Origin: JAKVKY01 sp964293585
GTDB taxonomy: Bacteria; Bacillota; Negativicutes; Acidaminococcales; Acidaminococcaceae
Direction: 5' to 3'
Assembly: GCA_964293585.1 (NCBI GenBank)
Contig: CAXYYS010000016.1
Span: 1-46,590 of the forward strand
Length of the DNA stretch: 46,590 nt
This document shows, in pieces, positions 15,449 to 24,816 of the stretch. The notes beneath the pieces were generated by a model. It was not told the DNA's origin and ran no database searches. It worked only from the letters and a program-made list of their open reading frames with translations. Made by a program: the position numbers and the translations under genes. The first letter of the stretch is position 1. Each line of letters starts with the position of its first letter.

Positions 15449-15477
15449 TTGACGTGTCTGTCAATATCAGGTAGAAT
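15449..15477 (+). promoter_or_regulatory. Promoter of the alanine symporter gene
   Basis: TTGACG (15449-15454), 17-base spacer, TAGAAT (15472-15477). Transcription should start near 15484, which excludes the in-frame ATG at 15478 as the start codon and leaves a leader of about 78 bases. Confidence 0.8.
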
Positions 15478-15487
15478 ATGGGCAGTG

Positions 15488-15518
15488 TTGTTATTGAGGA
15501 CGGAAAAATCAATAACAA
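15488..15518. promoter_or_regulatory. Inverted repeat in the symporter leader
   Basis: Perfect 10-bp inverted repeat TTGTTATTGA / TCAATAACAA with an 11-base spacer, right after the predicted transcription start. It could be an operator for a repressor or an RNA hairpin; there is no T-run after it. Confidence 0.5.
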
Positions 15519-15561
15519 AGCAGAAAATAGCACAAGCAAAGTGGAGGAGGAAAATTTACCC

Positions 15562-16965
15562 ATGATGAAGATCCTTGATTATCTTGATGATGTGATGTAC
15601 TATCCTATCCTGGTAGTAGTTCTTATTGCTGCCGGACTGTACTTTACCTACAGGACCAGGTTCCTGCAGCTAAGGATGTTTAAAGAATGTATCAGCGTCC
15701 TGATGGAGAAGCCTTCCAAGGAAGGTGCCATCTCGTCTTTTCAGGCACTGATGGTTTCTACGGCTTCCCGTGTTGGTACCGGTAATATCGTTGGTGTATC
15801 CACAGCACTATGCCTGGGTGGTTACGGTGCCGTGTTCTGGATGTGGCTGATTGCTATCGTAGGTGGTGCTACCGCTTTTATTGAAAGTACTCTGGCCCAG
15901 GTTTATAAACGCCGGGACGAGAACGGTGACAGTTATGGCGGCCCTGCTTATTATATTGAAATTGCTCTGCATAATAAAGCCCTGGCTACGGCTTTTGCCG
16001 TGTTCCTGATTTTAACGTATGCCGGTGGTTTTAATATGCTGGCTTCTTACAACCTGCAGTCTACTTTTGCGGTATATAGTTTTTATGATAAGGGTGTTAC
16101 GCCCTGGATTATCGGCGGCATCCTGGGTGTGATTGTCGGCTACTGCCTCCTGGGCGGTGGCAAACGTATCGTTAGATTCACCGAAGTCCTGGTACCCTTT
16201 ATGGGCGTGCTCTATATTGCCATGGCTATTTTAGTTGTCTTACTGAACCTGAATCTGATTGGTGATGTGCTGATAAAAATTTTTAGTGATGCCTTTGACT
16301 TCCAGAAAATTCTGGGCGGTATTGGCGGTTCCTGTATGATGTTCGGTATCAAGCGTGGACTTTATTCCAATGAAGCTGGTGTTGGTAGCGCGCCTAACGC
16401 CGCAGCGGCAGCCGATGTCAGCCATCCTGTGCAACAGGGATTAGTACAGATGCTGTCGGTTTTCATTGATACGGTTCTGTGTACGGCTACGGCTCTTATG
16501 TGTCTCTTCTCCGGTATTGTGCCGGCGAAAGCTCTGGCAGGAGCGCCTTATGTGCAGCAAGCCTCCACATCAGTATTCGGCTCAATAGGACCGGTCCTGA
16601 TTACCGTGGCGATGGTACTGTTTGCTTTTACTACACTTATTGGTAACTTCTTCTATGTGGAGAACTGCCTGGCTTATTTGAACCATGGCATTATGCCCGG
16701 TAAAATGACGATGATGACCGTACGTATCCTTGGTGCCATCGTTATTTTCATCGGCGCTGGTCTGTCCATGGCGGCGGCCTGGGATATTGCAGATATCCTG
16801 ATGGGATTCATGTGCTTGATCAACATTCCTTCCTGCGTGGTACTGGGTGGCATAGCTATTAAAGCTATGGAAGATTATAGCGCGCAAAAGGCACAAGGCA
16901 AGAAACCTGTTTTCAAGGCTGCCAACATCGGCATGGATACCAGCAGCCTGGAATACTGGAAATAA
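15562..16965 (+). CDS. Sodium:alanine symporter (AGCS family)
   Basis: The 467-residue integral membrane protein belongs to the alanine or glycine:cation symporter family and should import alanine or glycine with sodium. Family signatures include SSFQALMVSTASRVGTGNIV, GGATAFIESTLAQVYKRRD, GGPAYYIE and SNEAGVGSAPNAAAAADVSHP, with about ten to eleven membrane segments. The start at 15562 is supported by GGAGGAGG (15543-15550) and by the promoter position; an ATG at 15478 would add 28 polar residues but lies upstream of the expected transcript start. ATG 15565 is an alternative. Monocistronic, with its own promoter and terminator. Confidence 0.95.
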   Translation: MMKILDYLDDVMYYPILVVVLIAAGLYFTYRTRFLQLRMFKECISVLMEKPSKEGAISSFQALMVSTASRVGTGNIVGVSTALCLGGYGAVFWMWLIAIVGGATAFIESTLAQVYKRRDENGDSYGGPAYYIEIALHNKALATAFAVFLILTYAGGFNMLASYNLQSTFAVYSFYDKGVTPWIIGGILGVIVGYCLLGGGKRIVRFTEVLVPFMGVLYIAMAILVVLLNLNLIGDVLIKIFSDAFDFQKILGGIGGSCMMFGIKRGLYSNEAGVGSAPNAAAAADVSHPVQQGLVQMLSVFIDTVLCTATALMCLFSGIVPAKALAGAPYVQQASTSVFGSIGPVLITVAMVLFAFTTLIGNFFYVENCLAYLNHGIMPGKMTMMTVRILGAIVIFIGAGLSMAAAWDIADILMGFMCLINIPSCVVLGGIAIKAMEDYSAQKAQGKKPVFKAANIGMDTSSLEYWK

Positions 16966-16982
16966 ATATGCAGTTGTATAGG

Positions 16983-17018
16983 AAAAGGGTGACGCCCACG
17001 GTGGCGTTGCCCTTTTTT
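16983..17018 (+). terminator. Terminator after the symporter gene
   Basis: Stem AAAAGGGTGACGCC / GGCGTTGCCCTTTT with loop CACGGT and a run of six T. Confidence 0.88.
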
Positions 17019-17038
17019 GACGATTTTGAAGTTGGGTA

Positions 17039-17067
17039 TGGTCAAAGCCTGTAGAAAATGGTAAAAT
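17039..17067 (+). promoter_or_regulatory. Possible promoter of recJ
   Basis: TGGTCA (17039-17044), 17-base spacer, TAAAAT (17062-17067), 48 bases before the recJ ATG. The match to consensus is moderate, but a promoter is expected here because a strong terminator lies just upstream. Confidence 0.4.
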
Positions 17068-17114
17068 AATTTATTAATATACTGTTTTATGGACAAACGG
17101 GAAAGTGGACGAAG

Positions 17115-19481
17115 ATGCCCAGATATAAACTGTGGAAATTACAAAAATTTGATAAGGCTAAGGCTCAGGAGCTGGCGACACAGTTACAGTTGTCACCGCT
17201 TATTACGGGTATCTTGCTGAACCGTGGTTTAAGTACTGTGGACGAGATAAAGAGTTTTCTTTATGGCGCGCCTCAGGTTTATCACGAACCTCTGCTGATG
17301 CAGGATATGCAGAAGGCGGGGACACGGATCCTAAAAGCTATCCATGCCGGCGAACAGATTACTGTGTATGGCGATTATGATGTGGATGGTATCACGGCTT
17401 CTTCCTTGCTATTTCTTTACTTAAAAGAGGCCGGTGCGAAAGTAAATACTTATATTCCCCGGCGGAAAGGCGAAGGCTACGGCCTAAACCCGGAAGCCTT
17501 ACGGACTATTGCCGCCGGTCATACTACCCTGCTTATTACCGTGGATTGCGGTATCAGCGGACTGGAAGAAGTAGCCACAGCTCCGGCGGGGATGGATATT
17601 ATCATTACGGATCACCATATGCCGCCGGCGGAATTACCGGCCGCTTATGCTATCGTAAATCCAAAGCAGCCGGGCTGTAAATATCCTTTCAAGGGTTTGT
17701 CCGGTGTGGGCATCGCCTTTAAATTATGTCAGGCACTATATCAGATGGAACATCTGACAGAGCCTTTATGGGAACGCTATACAGAACTGGTAGCGTTGGG
17801 AACAGTAGCCGATATCGTGCCCTTGCGGGGAGAAAACAGGGAACTGGTAAAACGCGGGCTAAAAGCTATGGAACATACTTCTTTGCTGGGCCTTCAGACT
17901 TTGATGCAGATCAGTGCCTGTCCCGAACATGATATTTCTGCAGATAATATCGGATTTATCCTGGCCCCGCGGCTGAATGCGGTGGGACGTTTGGAACATG
18001 CACAACTGGCGGTAGAACTTTTAACGACGCCGGAAGCAGCCAAAGCCAGGAATATTGCCGAAGAACTAAACCGGGAGAATGCCCTGCGCCAGGAAATCAG
18101 TCGTAAGATTTTTGAGGAAGCGGAAGCTATGCTGGCACAGCAGAAGCAGATTAAGACGGCCATTGTCCTGGCTAAAGCTGGCTGGCATGCCGGTGTCATC
18201 GGTATCGTAGCTTCACGGCTGGTGGATAAGTACCATCTTCCTACCATCCTTATCAGTATTGACGGCGAGATGGCGAAGGGTTCCTGCCGCAGCATTCCTT
18301 CTTTAAACCTGTATGAAGCAATACGGGAATGTGCGGAGGAACTGATCCAGTTTGGCGGGCATCACCAGGCGGCAGGACTTACTTTAAGAGCCGCCCGGAT
18401 TGAGGAATTCCGGCAGCATTTTCTCCATGTGGTGGCCGGACGGTTGCAGCCGGAAGATTTTGAACCTAAGCTCAAGGTGGACTTGCTGCTGGAAGAACAG
18501 GAACAGCTGTCACTGCCGCTTTTAAAGCAGTTGCAGTTATTGGAACCTTTTGGCTGCGAAAATCCGTTACCTATTTTCGCAATGCGGAATGTGGTGATTC
18601 GTAATCCCAGGATTTTTGGCAAGGAACAAAACCATTTGCGCTTTTTTGTTAATTACCATACCGAGACCTATCATAGTATCATGTGGAATGGGTCTGAGTT
18701 TCTGGCCTGTCTCTATAATAGTGCCGTAGCCGATATAGCTTTCCTGCCCAAGATTAATGTGTACCAGGGGATAGAGAGTATTAACTTACAGGTACAGGCT
18801 TTGGACCAGGGACTAATGATTTATGATTACCGGCAGGGACAGTTGGACAAGCAGGTTTTTCTGAAACAGCTTTTACAGACTACAGAGGGCGTAAAGATAT
18901 TTCTTAATCCCGGGGAGCAGCTTCCGGAAGCTTTGCGAGCCTATCCTAATGCCCAGGTTGCTTTTTACGGGGCACAGGGGTTGGCAACAGACAGGATCTT
19001 AGTCTTTTACGACCTGCCCCTTGAGAAAATTTTTACAGAGAGTGCTTTCCCGGTTCCTGGTATACAGGGACGGACCCTGATCTTGCTCTTTAGTGTGGAG
19101 GAATATAGAAAACTCCGCCAAGAACTGAATACTCATTGTCCGGACCGTAAACATCTGGTAGATGCGTATAAGTTTGTCATGGGCAGCTTGCATGGTTCCC
19201 CCAGGCAGGAGGTGCAGGCATTACAACAAGCCGCACGGCAGCAGGGGTTGGAACTGAACCTGGCCGACCTGCAAATTTTTAGGGAACTGGCGTATATTAA
19301 ACTGCAGGACGGGCAGGTGGAGTTGGGTACGATTAACAGGCACCGCCTGGAAGAAGCTCCCACTTATGTCCGGCTGCAGGAAGAAAGCAAACAACTGTTA
19401 GATATTTATGATTGTAATTTCCGAATCACGGGAGCCCAGATTAATGCATTGTGGCACAAACGCTGTCAGGAGGGATTCTAA
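17115..19481 (+). CDS. recJ: Single-stranded-DNA-specific exonuclease RecJ
   Basis: RecJ degrades single-stranded DNA 5' to 3' in recombination and mismatch or base-excision repair. The 788-residue protein has the DHH phosphoesterase core with GDYDVDGITA near residue 86 and ITDHHMPP near 165, the DHHA1 domain containing GGHHQAAGLTL near 415, and an OB-type domain after it. The last 220 residues are an additional C-terminal domain seen in Firmicutes RecJ. ATG 17115 is used; no strong ribosome site is seen (GTGGACGAAG). Its stop shares one base with the rel start (TAATG at 19479-19483). Confidence 0.95.
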   Translation: MPRYKLWKLQKFDKAKAQELATQLQLSPLITGILLNRGLSTVDEIKSFLYGAPQVYHEPLLMQDMQKAGTRILKAIHAGEQITVYGDYDVDGITASSLLFLYLKEAGAKVNTYIPRRKGEGYGLNPEALRTIAAGHTTLLITVDCGISGLEEVATAPAGMDIIITDHHMPPAELPAAYAIVNPKQPGCKYPFKGLSGVGIAFKLCQALYQMEHLTEPLWERYTELVALGTVADIVPLRGENRELVKRGLKAMEHTSLLGLQTLMQISACPEHDISADNIGFILAPRLNAVGRLEHAQLAVELLTTPEAAKARNIAEELNRENALRQEISRKIFEEAEAMLAQQKQIKTAIVLAKAGWHAGVIGIVASRLVDKYHLPTILISIDGEMAKGSCRSIPSLNLYEAIRECAEELIQFGGHHQAAGLTLRAARIEEFRQHFLHVVAGRLQPEDFEPKLKVDLLLEEQEQLSLPLLKQLQLLEPFGCENPLPIFAMRNVVIRNPRIFGKEQNHLRFFVNYHTETYHSIMWNGSEFLACLYNSAVADIAFLPKINVYQGIESINLQVQALDQGLMIYDYRQGQLDKQVFLKQLLQTTEGVKIFLNPGEQLPEALRAYPNAQVAFYGAQGLATDRILVFYDLPLEKIFTESAFPVPGIQGRTLILLFSVEEYRKLRQELNTHCPDRKHLVDAYKFVMGSLHGSPRQEVQALQQAARQQGLELNLADLQIFRELAYIKLQDGQVELGTINRHRLEEAPTYVRLQEESKQLLDIYDCNFRITGAQINALWHKRCQEGF

Positions 19482-21730
19482 TGCCTGCAAGAGAAACGAA
19501 CGTTAGTATCGAAGATTTTTTTGCCAGGATAAAAGAATATTTGACACCTGAACAGGTTGAGTTTGTCCATAAGGCTTATGATGTAGCAGCTAAGGCGCAC
19601 GCTAACCAGATTAGAAAATCAGGGGAACCCTATATTATCCATCCTACCGGGGTAGCTGCTATCCTGGCCGATCTCCATATGGATGAATTAACTCTGGCAG
19701 CGGCATTTTTGCATGATGTGGTAGAAGATACGCCTACCACCCTGGATGAGATCACCCAACAGTTTGGCGCTAAGGTTTCTGCACTGGTCGACGGCGTGAC
19801 CAAGCTGGGCAAAATTGAATATATCTCCAAGGAAGAGCAGCAGATTGAAAACTATCGCAAGATGTTCCTGGCTATGGCCAAGGATATCCGCGTGGTACTG
19901 ATCAAGCTGGCGGACCGTCTGCATAATATGCGGACCATCAAATATATGCCCGCCTATAAACAGCAGTCCATTTCCAGGGAGACCCTGGAAATTTATGCCC
20001 CGCTGGCCCACCGCCTGGGTATTTATACAATTAAGTGGGAACTGGAAGATCTGGCTTTCCATTACATGGAACCGGAAATTTATTATAATCTGGTGGAACA
20101 GGTCAAGGTTAAACGCCGTGAGCGTGAAGCCATGATTAACGATGCCATGAACATCCTGCGGGAACATCTGGCGGAAGTACCCATCAAATGTGAGATTCAG
20201 GGTCGCCCGAAAAATTTTTATAGCATCTATAAAAAGATGATGCGTGACCATAAGGAACTGAACGAGCTTTACGATTTGTTGGCAGTACGTGTCCTGGTAG
20301 ATACGGTGAAGGACTGTTACGGTGCCTTAGGCGTGGTCCATAGTATTTGGCGTCCTATCCCGGGCCGTTTTAAAGATTATGTGGCGGTACCAAAATCCAA
20401 CATGTATCAATCCCTGCATACTACGGTGGTCTATACCAATGGTCAGCCTCTGGAAATTCAGATCCGGACCTTTGAGATGCACCGCATCAGCGAATACGGC
20501 GTAGCCGCCCACTGGCGTTACAAGGAAAGCGGTAATTCCAGTCCGGCTTCCAGTGGCAGCAGCAAAGGTTTTGATGCCAAGTTGTCCTGGCTTCGCCAGC
20601 TTTTGGAATGGCATCAGGATATGAGTGATTCACGTGACTTTGTGAACACGGTGAAGATGGATGTCTTCGCCGACGAAGTCTTTGTGTTTACGCCTCGGGG
20701 CGATGTTATTGATTTGCCGGTAGGTTCCGTGCCTGTTGATTTTGCTTACAGGATTCACACGGATGTAGGTAATAGATGTGTAGGCGCCAAAGTCAACGGA
20801 CGTATCGTGCCCCTGGACTTTAAGCTGAGCAACGGCGATATCGTGGAGGTCATCACTTCCAAACAATCCACCGGTCCCAGCCGTGACTGGATTAATATTG
20901 CCGGTTCTTCCGAGACCAAGAATAAGATTAAGTCCTGGTTTAAAAAGGAAAGACGGGAAGAGAATATTGTCCGCGGCCGGGAGATGCTGGAACGGGAATG
21001 TAAACGTCTGGGTTACGACAGTAAGCAGTTTGCCCGTTCAGAAAAATTAAAAGAAGTGGCTGATAAACTACGTCTGGATTCCGAGGATGCCCTGATGGCT
21101 TCCCTGGGCTACGGCGGTACTGCTCTGAACAGTATCATGTCCAGACTGGTGGATATTTATAAGAAAGAACAAAAACTTACAGCTAACAAAGATTTGACCC
21201 AGCTGCTGGCAGAGTTAAAACCCCGCAGTTCCAAGGCCAAATCCAGTCACGGTATCCTGGTGAAAGGCGAGGACGGCATCATGGTCAAGCTGGCACGTTG
21301 CTGCAATCCTATTCCCGGGGATCCGGTAGTAGGTTATATTACCAGGGGCAGCGGTATTTCTGTACACCGTGCTGATTGTCCCAACGTGCTTTCCAATAAT
21401 CCTGAAGAACAGAAGCGGTTGATTGATGTTACCTGGGATATTGCCACAGATTCTGTGTATAAGGCTAATATCCTTATTAAGACCGTAGACAAGCCTGGCA
21501 TCATGGTGGATATCATGATGGCCATCAGTGAGAGCAAGGTCAACATTAATAAACTGGACTGCCGTACCGATAAACGTAAGGTGGCCAATATTAATATGGG
21601 ACTGGATATTACTAATCTCGACCAATTATATGTTATAATGAGCAGGATAAAACGTATCAAAGGTGTTTATAGCGTGGAGCGTGAAGTTACCGAAACAGGG
21701 CATGCTAATGCCGGAGGAGGCAAGGAATGA
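19481..21730 (+). CDS. relA: Bifunctional (p)ppGpp synthetase/hydrolase Rel
   Basis: Rel makes and degrades the alarmone (p)ppGpp in the stringent response. The 749-residue protein has the full domain order: HD hydrolase (AAFLHDVVEDTP, H78-D79 intact, so hydrolysis is expected), the synthetase (GRPKNFYSIYKKM, RFKDYVAVPKSNMYQSLHT, EIQIRTFEMH), TGS (VFTPRGDVIDLPVGSVPVDF), helical and Cys-containing regions (ARCCNPIPGDPVVGYITRG) and a C-terminal ACT domain (KTVDKPGIMVDIMMAIS). ATG 19481 lies behind AGGAGGG (19468-19474). It is coupled to recJ; the apt gene often found between recJ and rel is absent. The next gene overlaps by four bases. Confidence 0.97.
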   Translation: MPARETNVSIEDFFARIKEYLTPEQVEFVHKAYDVAAKAHANQIRKSGEPYIIHPTGVAAILADLHMDELTLAAAFLHDVVEDTPTTLDEITQQFGAKVSALVDGVTKLGKIEYISKEEQQIENYRKMFLAMAKDIRVVLIKLADRLHNMRTIKYMPAYKQQSISRETLEIYAPLAHRLGIYTIKWELEDLAFHYMEPEIYYNLVEQVKVKRREREAMINDAMNILREHLAEVPIKCEIQGRPKNFYSIYKKMMRDHKELNELYDLLAVRVLVDTVKDCYGALGVVHSIWRPIPGRFKDYVAVPKSNMYQSLHTTVVYTNGQPLEIQIRTFEMHRISEYGVAAHWRYKESGNSSPASSGSSKGFDAKLSWLRQLLEWHQDMSDSRDFVNTVKMDVFADEVFVFTPRGDVIDLPVGSVPVDFAYRIHTDVGNRCVGAKVNGRIVPLDFKLSNGDIVEVITSKQSTGPSRDWINIAGSSETKNKIKSWFKKERREENIVRGREMLERECKRLGYDSKQFARSEKLKEVADKLRLDSEDALMASLGYGGTALNSIMSRLVDIYKKEQKLTANKDLTQLLAELKPRSSKAKSSHGILVKGEDGIMVKLARCCNPIPGDPVVGYITRGSGISVHRADCPNVLSNNPEEQKRLIDVTWDIATDSVYKANILIKTVDKPGIMVDIMMAISESKVNINKLDCRTDKRKVANINMGLDITNLDQLYVIMSRIKRIKGVYSVEREVTETGHANAGGGKE

Positions 21731-22350
21731 AAATCTTCCAGCTGGAAGTTGGTATGATTGGGACCAACTGCTATATTGTTGAAAATGAAAAAACGAAGCA
21801 TGGTGTGGTTATTGATCCGGGCGATGAAGGGGAGCGTATCGTCAACGCTATCCGTAAAGAGGGGCTGACCATTGATGCCATCTTTATCACTCACGGACAT
21901 AGTGATCATATTATGGGGTTAAATGAGGTTCGGGCGGCCACCGGTGCCAAAGTTTACATCAGCAGCCAGGATGCATCCTGCCTGGGACAGGCTAAAGCGA
22001 ACCTGTCCATCTATATGATGGGTAAGACCGCAGAGTTTGCTCCCGCCGATGTTATTTACGGCGACGGCGATGTGGTGGAGGCAGCCGGTCTAAAATTTAA
22101 GGTACTGGCTACTCCCGGACATACCAAAGGTGGTGTCTGCCTGCAATGTGAGAACGTGGTGTTCTGCGGCGATACTGTTTTTGCGGAATCCATTGGCCGT
22201 ACCGATCTGCCGGGTGGTTCTTATGATGAGATTATCCAATCCATCAAGAGCAAGATCCTGTCGCTGGCAGACGACGTACAACTTTTGCCAGGACACGGTC
22301 CAGCTACCAGCGTAGGCTGGGAAAGGCGCAGGAATCCTTTCTTGCAATAG
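21727..22350 (+). CDS. MBL-fold metallo-hydrolase (glyoxalase II-like, YqgX type)
   Basis: The 207-residue protein is a short metallo-beta-lactamase fold hydrolase. The metal-binding motif THGHSDH is at about residues 55-61 (H56, H58, D60, H61), with later ligands in TPGHTKGG and the final PGHGPATS. It resembles hydroxyacylglutathione hydrolase-like proteins but lacks the C-terminal glutathione-binding domain of true glyoxalase II, so the thioester substrate is unknown. The ATG overlaps the rel stop (ATGA), with GGAGG in the end of rel as ribosome site. Confidence 0.9.
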   Translation: MKIFQLEVGMIGTNCYIVENEKTKHGVVIDPGDEGERIVNAIRKEGLTIDAIFITHGHSDHIMGLNEVRAATGAKVYISSQDASCLGQAKANLSIYMMGKTAEFAPADVIYGDGDVVEAAGLKFKVLATPGHTKGGVCLQCENVVFCGDTVFAESIGRTDLPGGSYDEIIQSIKSKILSLADDVQLLPGHGPATSVGWERRRNPFLQ

Positions 22351-22359
22351 TAATAACAG

Positions 22360-23472
22360 ATGAAAAACTATCAATTCATTTCTAAGAACAGCACAGCGGT
22401 AAAGTTTATCATCGCCATTCTGATTTCGGCAGTTTTGTACTGGATGAGTAATTTTTTGCTGCCCATCCTGCTGGCGATAGGTTTAGCTTTTGCCCTCTAT
22501 CCTATTTCCAATGCTTTTGCCAGGATTACCCTGGGCAAGACCGGCATGCATCCTTCCAGGGTCATGGCCATCCTCCTGGCTTTTATTGCCTTTATCATTT
22601 TTGTGGTCATTGTCATCGTGTTTATTATACTGCCGCTGTTTGCCCAGATTAACGAGCTGATGACCAGGTTGCCGGATTTGTCGTCTAAGCTGCAGACCAG
22701 TTCCCTGGATTTTTTAGATAAAGGACAGACTGCTTATCCGATGTTGCCTTCCAGCATCAGTTCCCTGATTAATGACACGATTAACGGTGTCATGAATTTT
22801 ATCAGCGGCATGGTTAAGAACCTGTTGGCTTCCACGTTACAAATCGTAGCTAACTTGTTTGGACTCATCGTAGTACCTTTCCTGGCCTTTTATTTTTTGA
22901 AAGACTGGCGCGATTTGACCAATATGCTGGTCAATGTGTTTACGGAAAATTCCCGGCCCAAGGTCAGACAAGTTCTGAACCATATCGGTTCTGCCCTGAG
23001 TGCCTATGTTTCCGGCTTATGGAAACTGAGCCTGCTGGCCGGGTTCTGTGTGACCATCGTGCTGTTTATCTGCGGAATCCGTTATTCCCTGGTTTTTGGT
23101 TTCATCGCCATGCTGGCAGAAACCATTCCTGTGGTAGGACCGATTATTTCTGCGGTACCGGCTATTTTCATCGCTTATACTTATTCTCCGTCTAATACGC
23201 TACCGCTCTTACTCTTTTATGTGCTTTATTATACCCTGGACGGGCAGGTCCTCACACCGGTGATCATGGGACGTAAGATTGATCTGCATCCTGTGATTAT
23301 AATTCTGGCCCTGTTGATCAGCGCCAAATTGTTCGGTATCATCGGTATGTTGTTTGCCGTGCCGGTGGCAGCGGTGTACAGGGTGCTTTATAAAGAACTC
23401 TGGCATGATGGCAGCGAGTTTCAGGTAGACAAGGTGGAACCGCCGGCAGCAGAGAAAGAGAATACCCATTGA
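22360..23472 (+). CDS. AI-2E family transporter (PerM/UPF0118)
   Basis: The 370-residue membrane protein has about eight hydrophobic segments and the family pattern: a first hairpin LISAVLYWMSNFLLPILLAI, a middle amphipathic region with RLPDLSSKLQ, and FLAFYFLKDWRDL. Conserved C-terminal stretches include ETIPVVGPIISAVPAIFIA and GMLFAVPVAAVYRVLY. Members export diverse small molecules or ions; autoinducer-2 export is only one described case, so the substrate is open. The ATG lies 9 bases after the preceding stop with no visible ribosome site, so it may depend on translation of the upstream gene. Confidence 0.9.
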   Translation: MKNYQFISKNSTAVKFIIAILISAVLYWMSNFLLPILLAIGLAFALYPISNAFARITLGKTGMHPSRVMAILLAFIAFIIFVVIVIVFIILPLFAQINELMTRLPDLSSKLQTSSLDFLDKGQTAYPMLPSSISSLINDTINGVMNFISGMVKNLLASTLQIVANLFGLIVVPFLAFYFLKDWRDLTNMLVNVFTENSRPKVRQVLNHIGSALSAYVSGLWKLSLLAGFCVTIVLFICGIRYSLVFGFIAMLAETIPVVGPIISAVPAIFIAYTYSPSNTLPLLLFYVLYYTLDGQVLTPVIMGRKIDLHPVIIILALLISAKLFGIIGMLFAVPVAAVYRVLYKELWHDGSEFQVDKVEPPAAEKENTH

Positions 23473-23498
23473 ATTAGGCAGGTACTTTATGCTAAAAT
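23469..23498 (+). promoter_or_regulatory. Possible promoter of hisS-aspS
   Basis: TTGAAT (23469-23474), 18-base spacer, TAAAAT (23493-23498). The -35 overlaps the stop codon of the transporter gene. Confidence 0.55.
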
Positions 23499-23544
23499 AT
23501 AACGTATGCACGAGATTGGAAAACTTCATTAAGGAGGAATCGGA

Positions 23545-24816
23545 TTGTTAACAGCAGCGCCCAGGGGCACTAAAGATATTTTGCCGGCCGAAGCTCACGA
23601 CTGGCGTTATGTAGAAAATATAATACGCGGTATCTGTACCGTTTATAATTATCAGGAAATCAGGACGCCAATTTTTGAACATACAGAGTTATTCCTGCGC
23701 GGTATTGGTGAAGCAACGGATGTGGTGGACAAGGAAATGTACACCTTTTTGGACCGTGGTAAACGGAGTATCACCTTAAGACCGGAAAATACCGCTTCGG
23801 CTGTCAGGGCGTATGTGGAACATAAATTATATGCTGAACCGGCGCCGGTAAAATTATTTTATATGGGACCCATGTTCAGATACGACCGGCCTCAGGCAGG
23901 CCGTCAGCGTCAGTTCCACCAGTTTGGTGTGGAAGCCCTGGGGGTACAGGGACCGAACGTTGACGCGGAGATAATCTTGTTGGCAGTACATATCTTGCAG
24001 AAGTTAGGCTTGCAAGACCTGCAATTGAAAATCAATTCGGTAGGGTGTCCTAACTGCCGTCCTGTATACAGAAAAAAGCTGCAGGAATATTTCCGGCCAC
24101 ACTTAGCGGAGTTGTGCGAAGATTGTCAGTCCCGCTTTGAACGTAATCCGATGCGCATCCTGGATTGCAAGGTACCTGCCTGTAAGGCAGTTGCAGCAGG
24201 GGCACCGCATTTAGCCGATAGTCTTTGTGATGAATGCAAGGCACATTTTGAGGGTTTGCAAAAACTTTTAACCGCAGAAGGAATCAAGTATACCTTGGAT
24301 CCTAACCTGGTCCGGGGCCTGGATTATTATACTAAGACAGCTTTTGAGATTCAGTATGCTGCCCTGGGCGCCCAAAGTGCTGTCTGCGGCGGCGGCCGTT
24401 ATGACGGACTGGTGGCTGAGATTGGCGGACCGCCTACACCTGGTATTGGTTTTGCCATGGGTCTGGAGCGTTTGCTCCTGGCTTTGCAGGGACAGAAACT
24501 TTTACCGCCTGCGGCTGATCAGATAGATGTTTACGCTGTTACTTGTAACCAGGAACGTTTTACGGAAACTTTTACCGCCGTGCAGAGTTTACGCCGGGCT
24601 GGTTTTAAGGCCGAATATGATTATGCTGGCCGCAGCCTGAAAGCTCAGATGAAACAAGCCAACAGACTTCAGGCGCGTTATGTGCTGATCTTTGGCGATG
24701 ATGAAGGTTTGCGGGGGCATGTTACCCTTAAAAATATGCAGAGCAGCGAACAAAAGGAAATAGCTCTTACCGAGATTATTAATATTTTAAAAACAGAGGT
24801 GCAAAGTAATGAATGA
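23545..24816 (+). CDS. hisS: Histidyl-tRNA synthetase
   Basis: HisRS charges tRNA-His. The 423-residue class II enzyme shows motif 1 (EIRTPIFEHTELF), motif 2 (MFRYDRPQAGRQRQFHQFG), the histidine-specific motif RGLDYYTKTAFEI and motif 3 (GIGFAMGLERLLLAL). The C-terminal anticodon-binding domain follows. The start is TTG 23545 behind AAGGAGG (23531-23537) at 7 bases. The protein start MLTAAPRGTKDILP is where the family begins, which supports this rare codon. aspS overlaps by 8 bases. Confidence 0.97.
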   Translation: MLTAAPRGTKDILPAEAHDWRYVENIIRGICTVYNYQEIRTPIFEHTELFLRGIGEATDVVDKEMYTFLDRGKRSITLRPENTASAVRAYVEHKLYAEPAPVKLFYMGPMFRYDRPQAGRQRQFHQFGVEALGVQGPNVDAEIILLAVHILQKLGLQDLQLKINSVGCPNCRPVYRKKLQEYFRPHLAELCEDCQSRFERNPMRILDCKVPACKAVAAGAPHLADSLCDECKAHFEGLQKLLTAEGIKYTLDPNLVRGLDYYTKTAFEIQYAALGAQSAVCGGGRYDGLVAEIGGPPTPGIGFAMGLERLLLALQGQKLLPPAADQIDVYAVTCNQERFTETFTAVQSLRRAGFKAEYDYAGRSLKAQMKQANRLQARYVLIFGDDEGLRGHVTLKNMQSSEQKEIALTEIINILKTEVQSNE

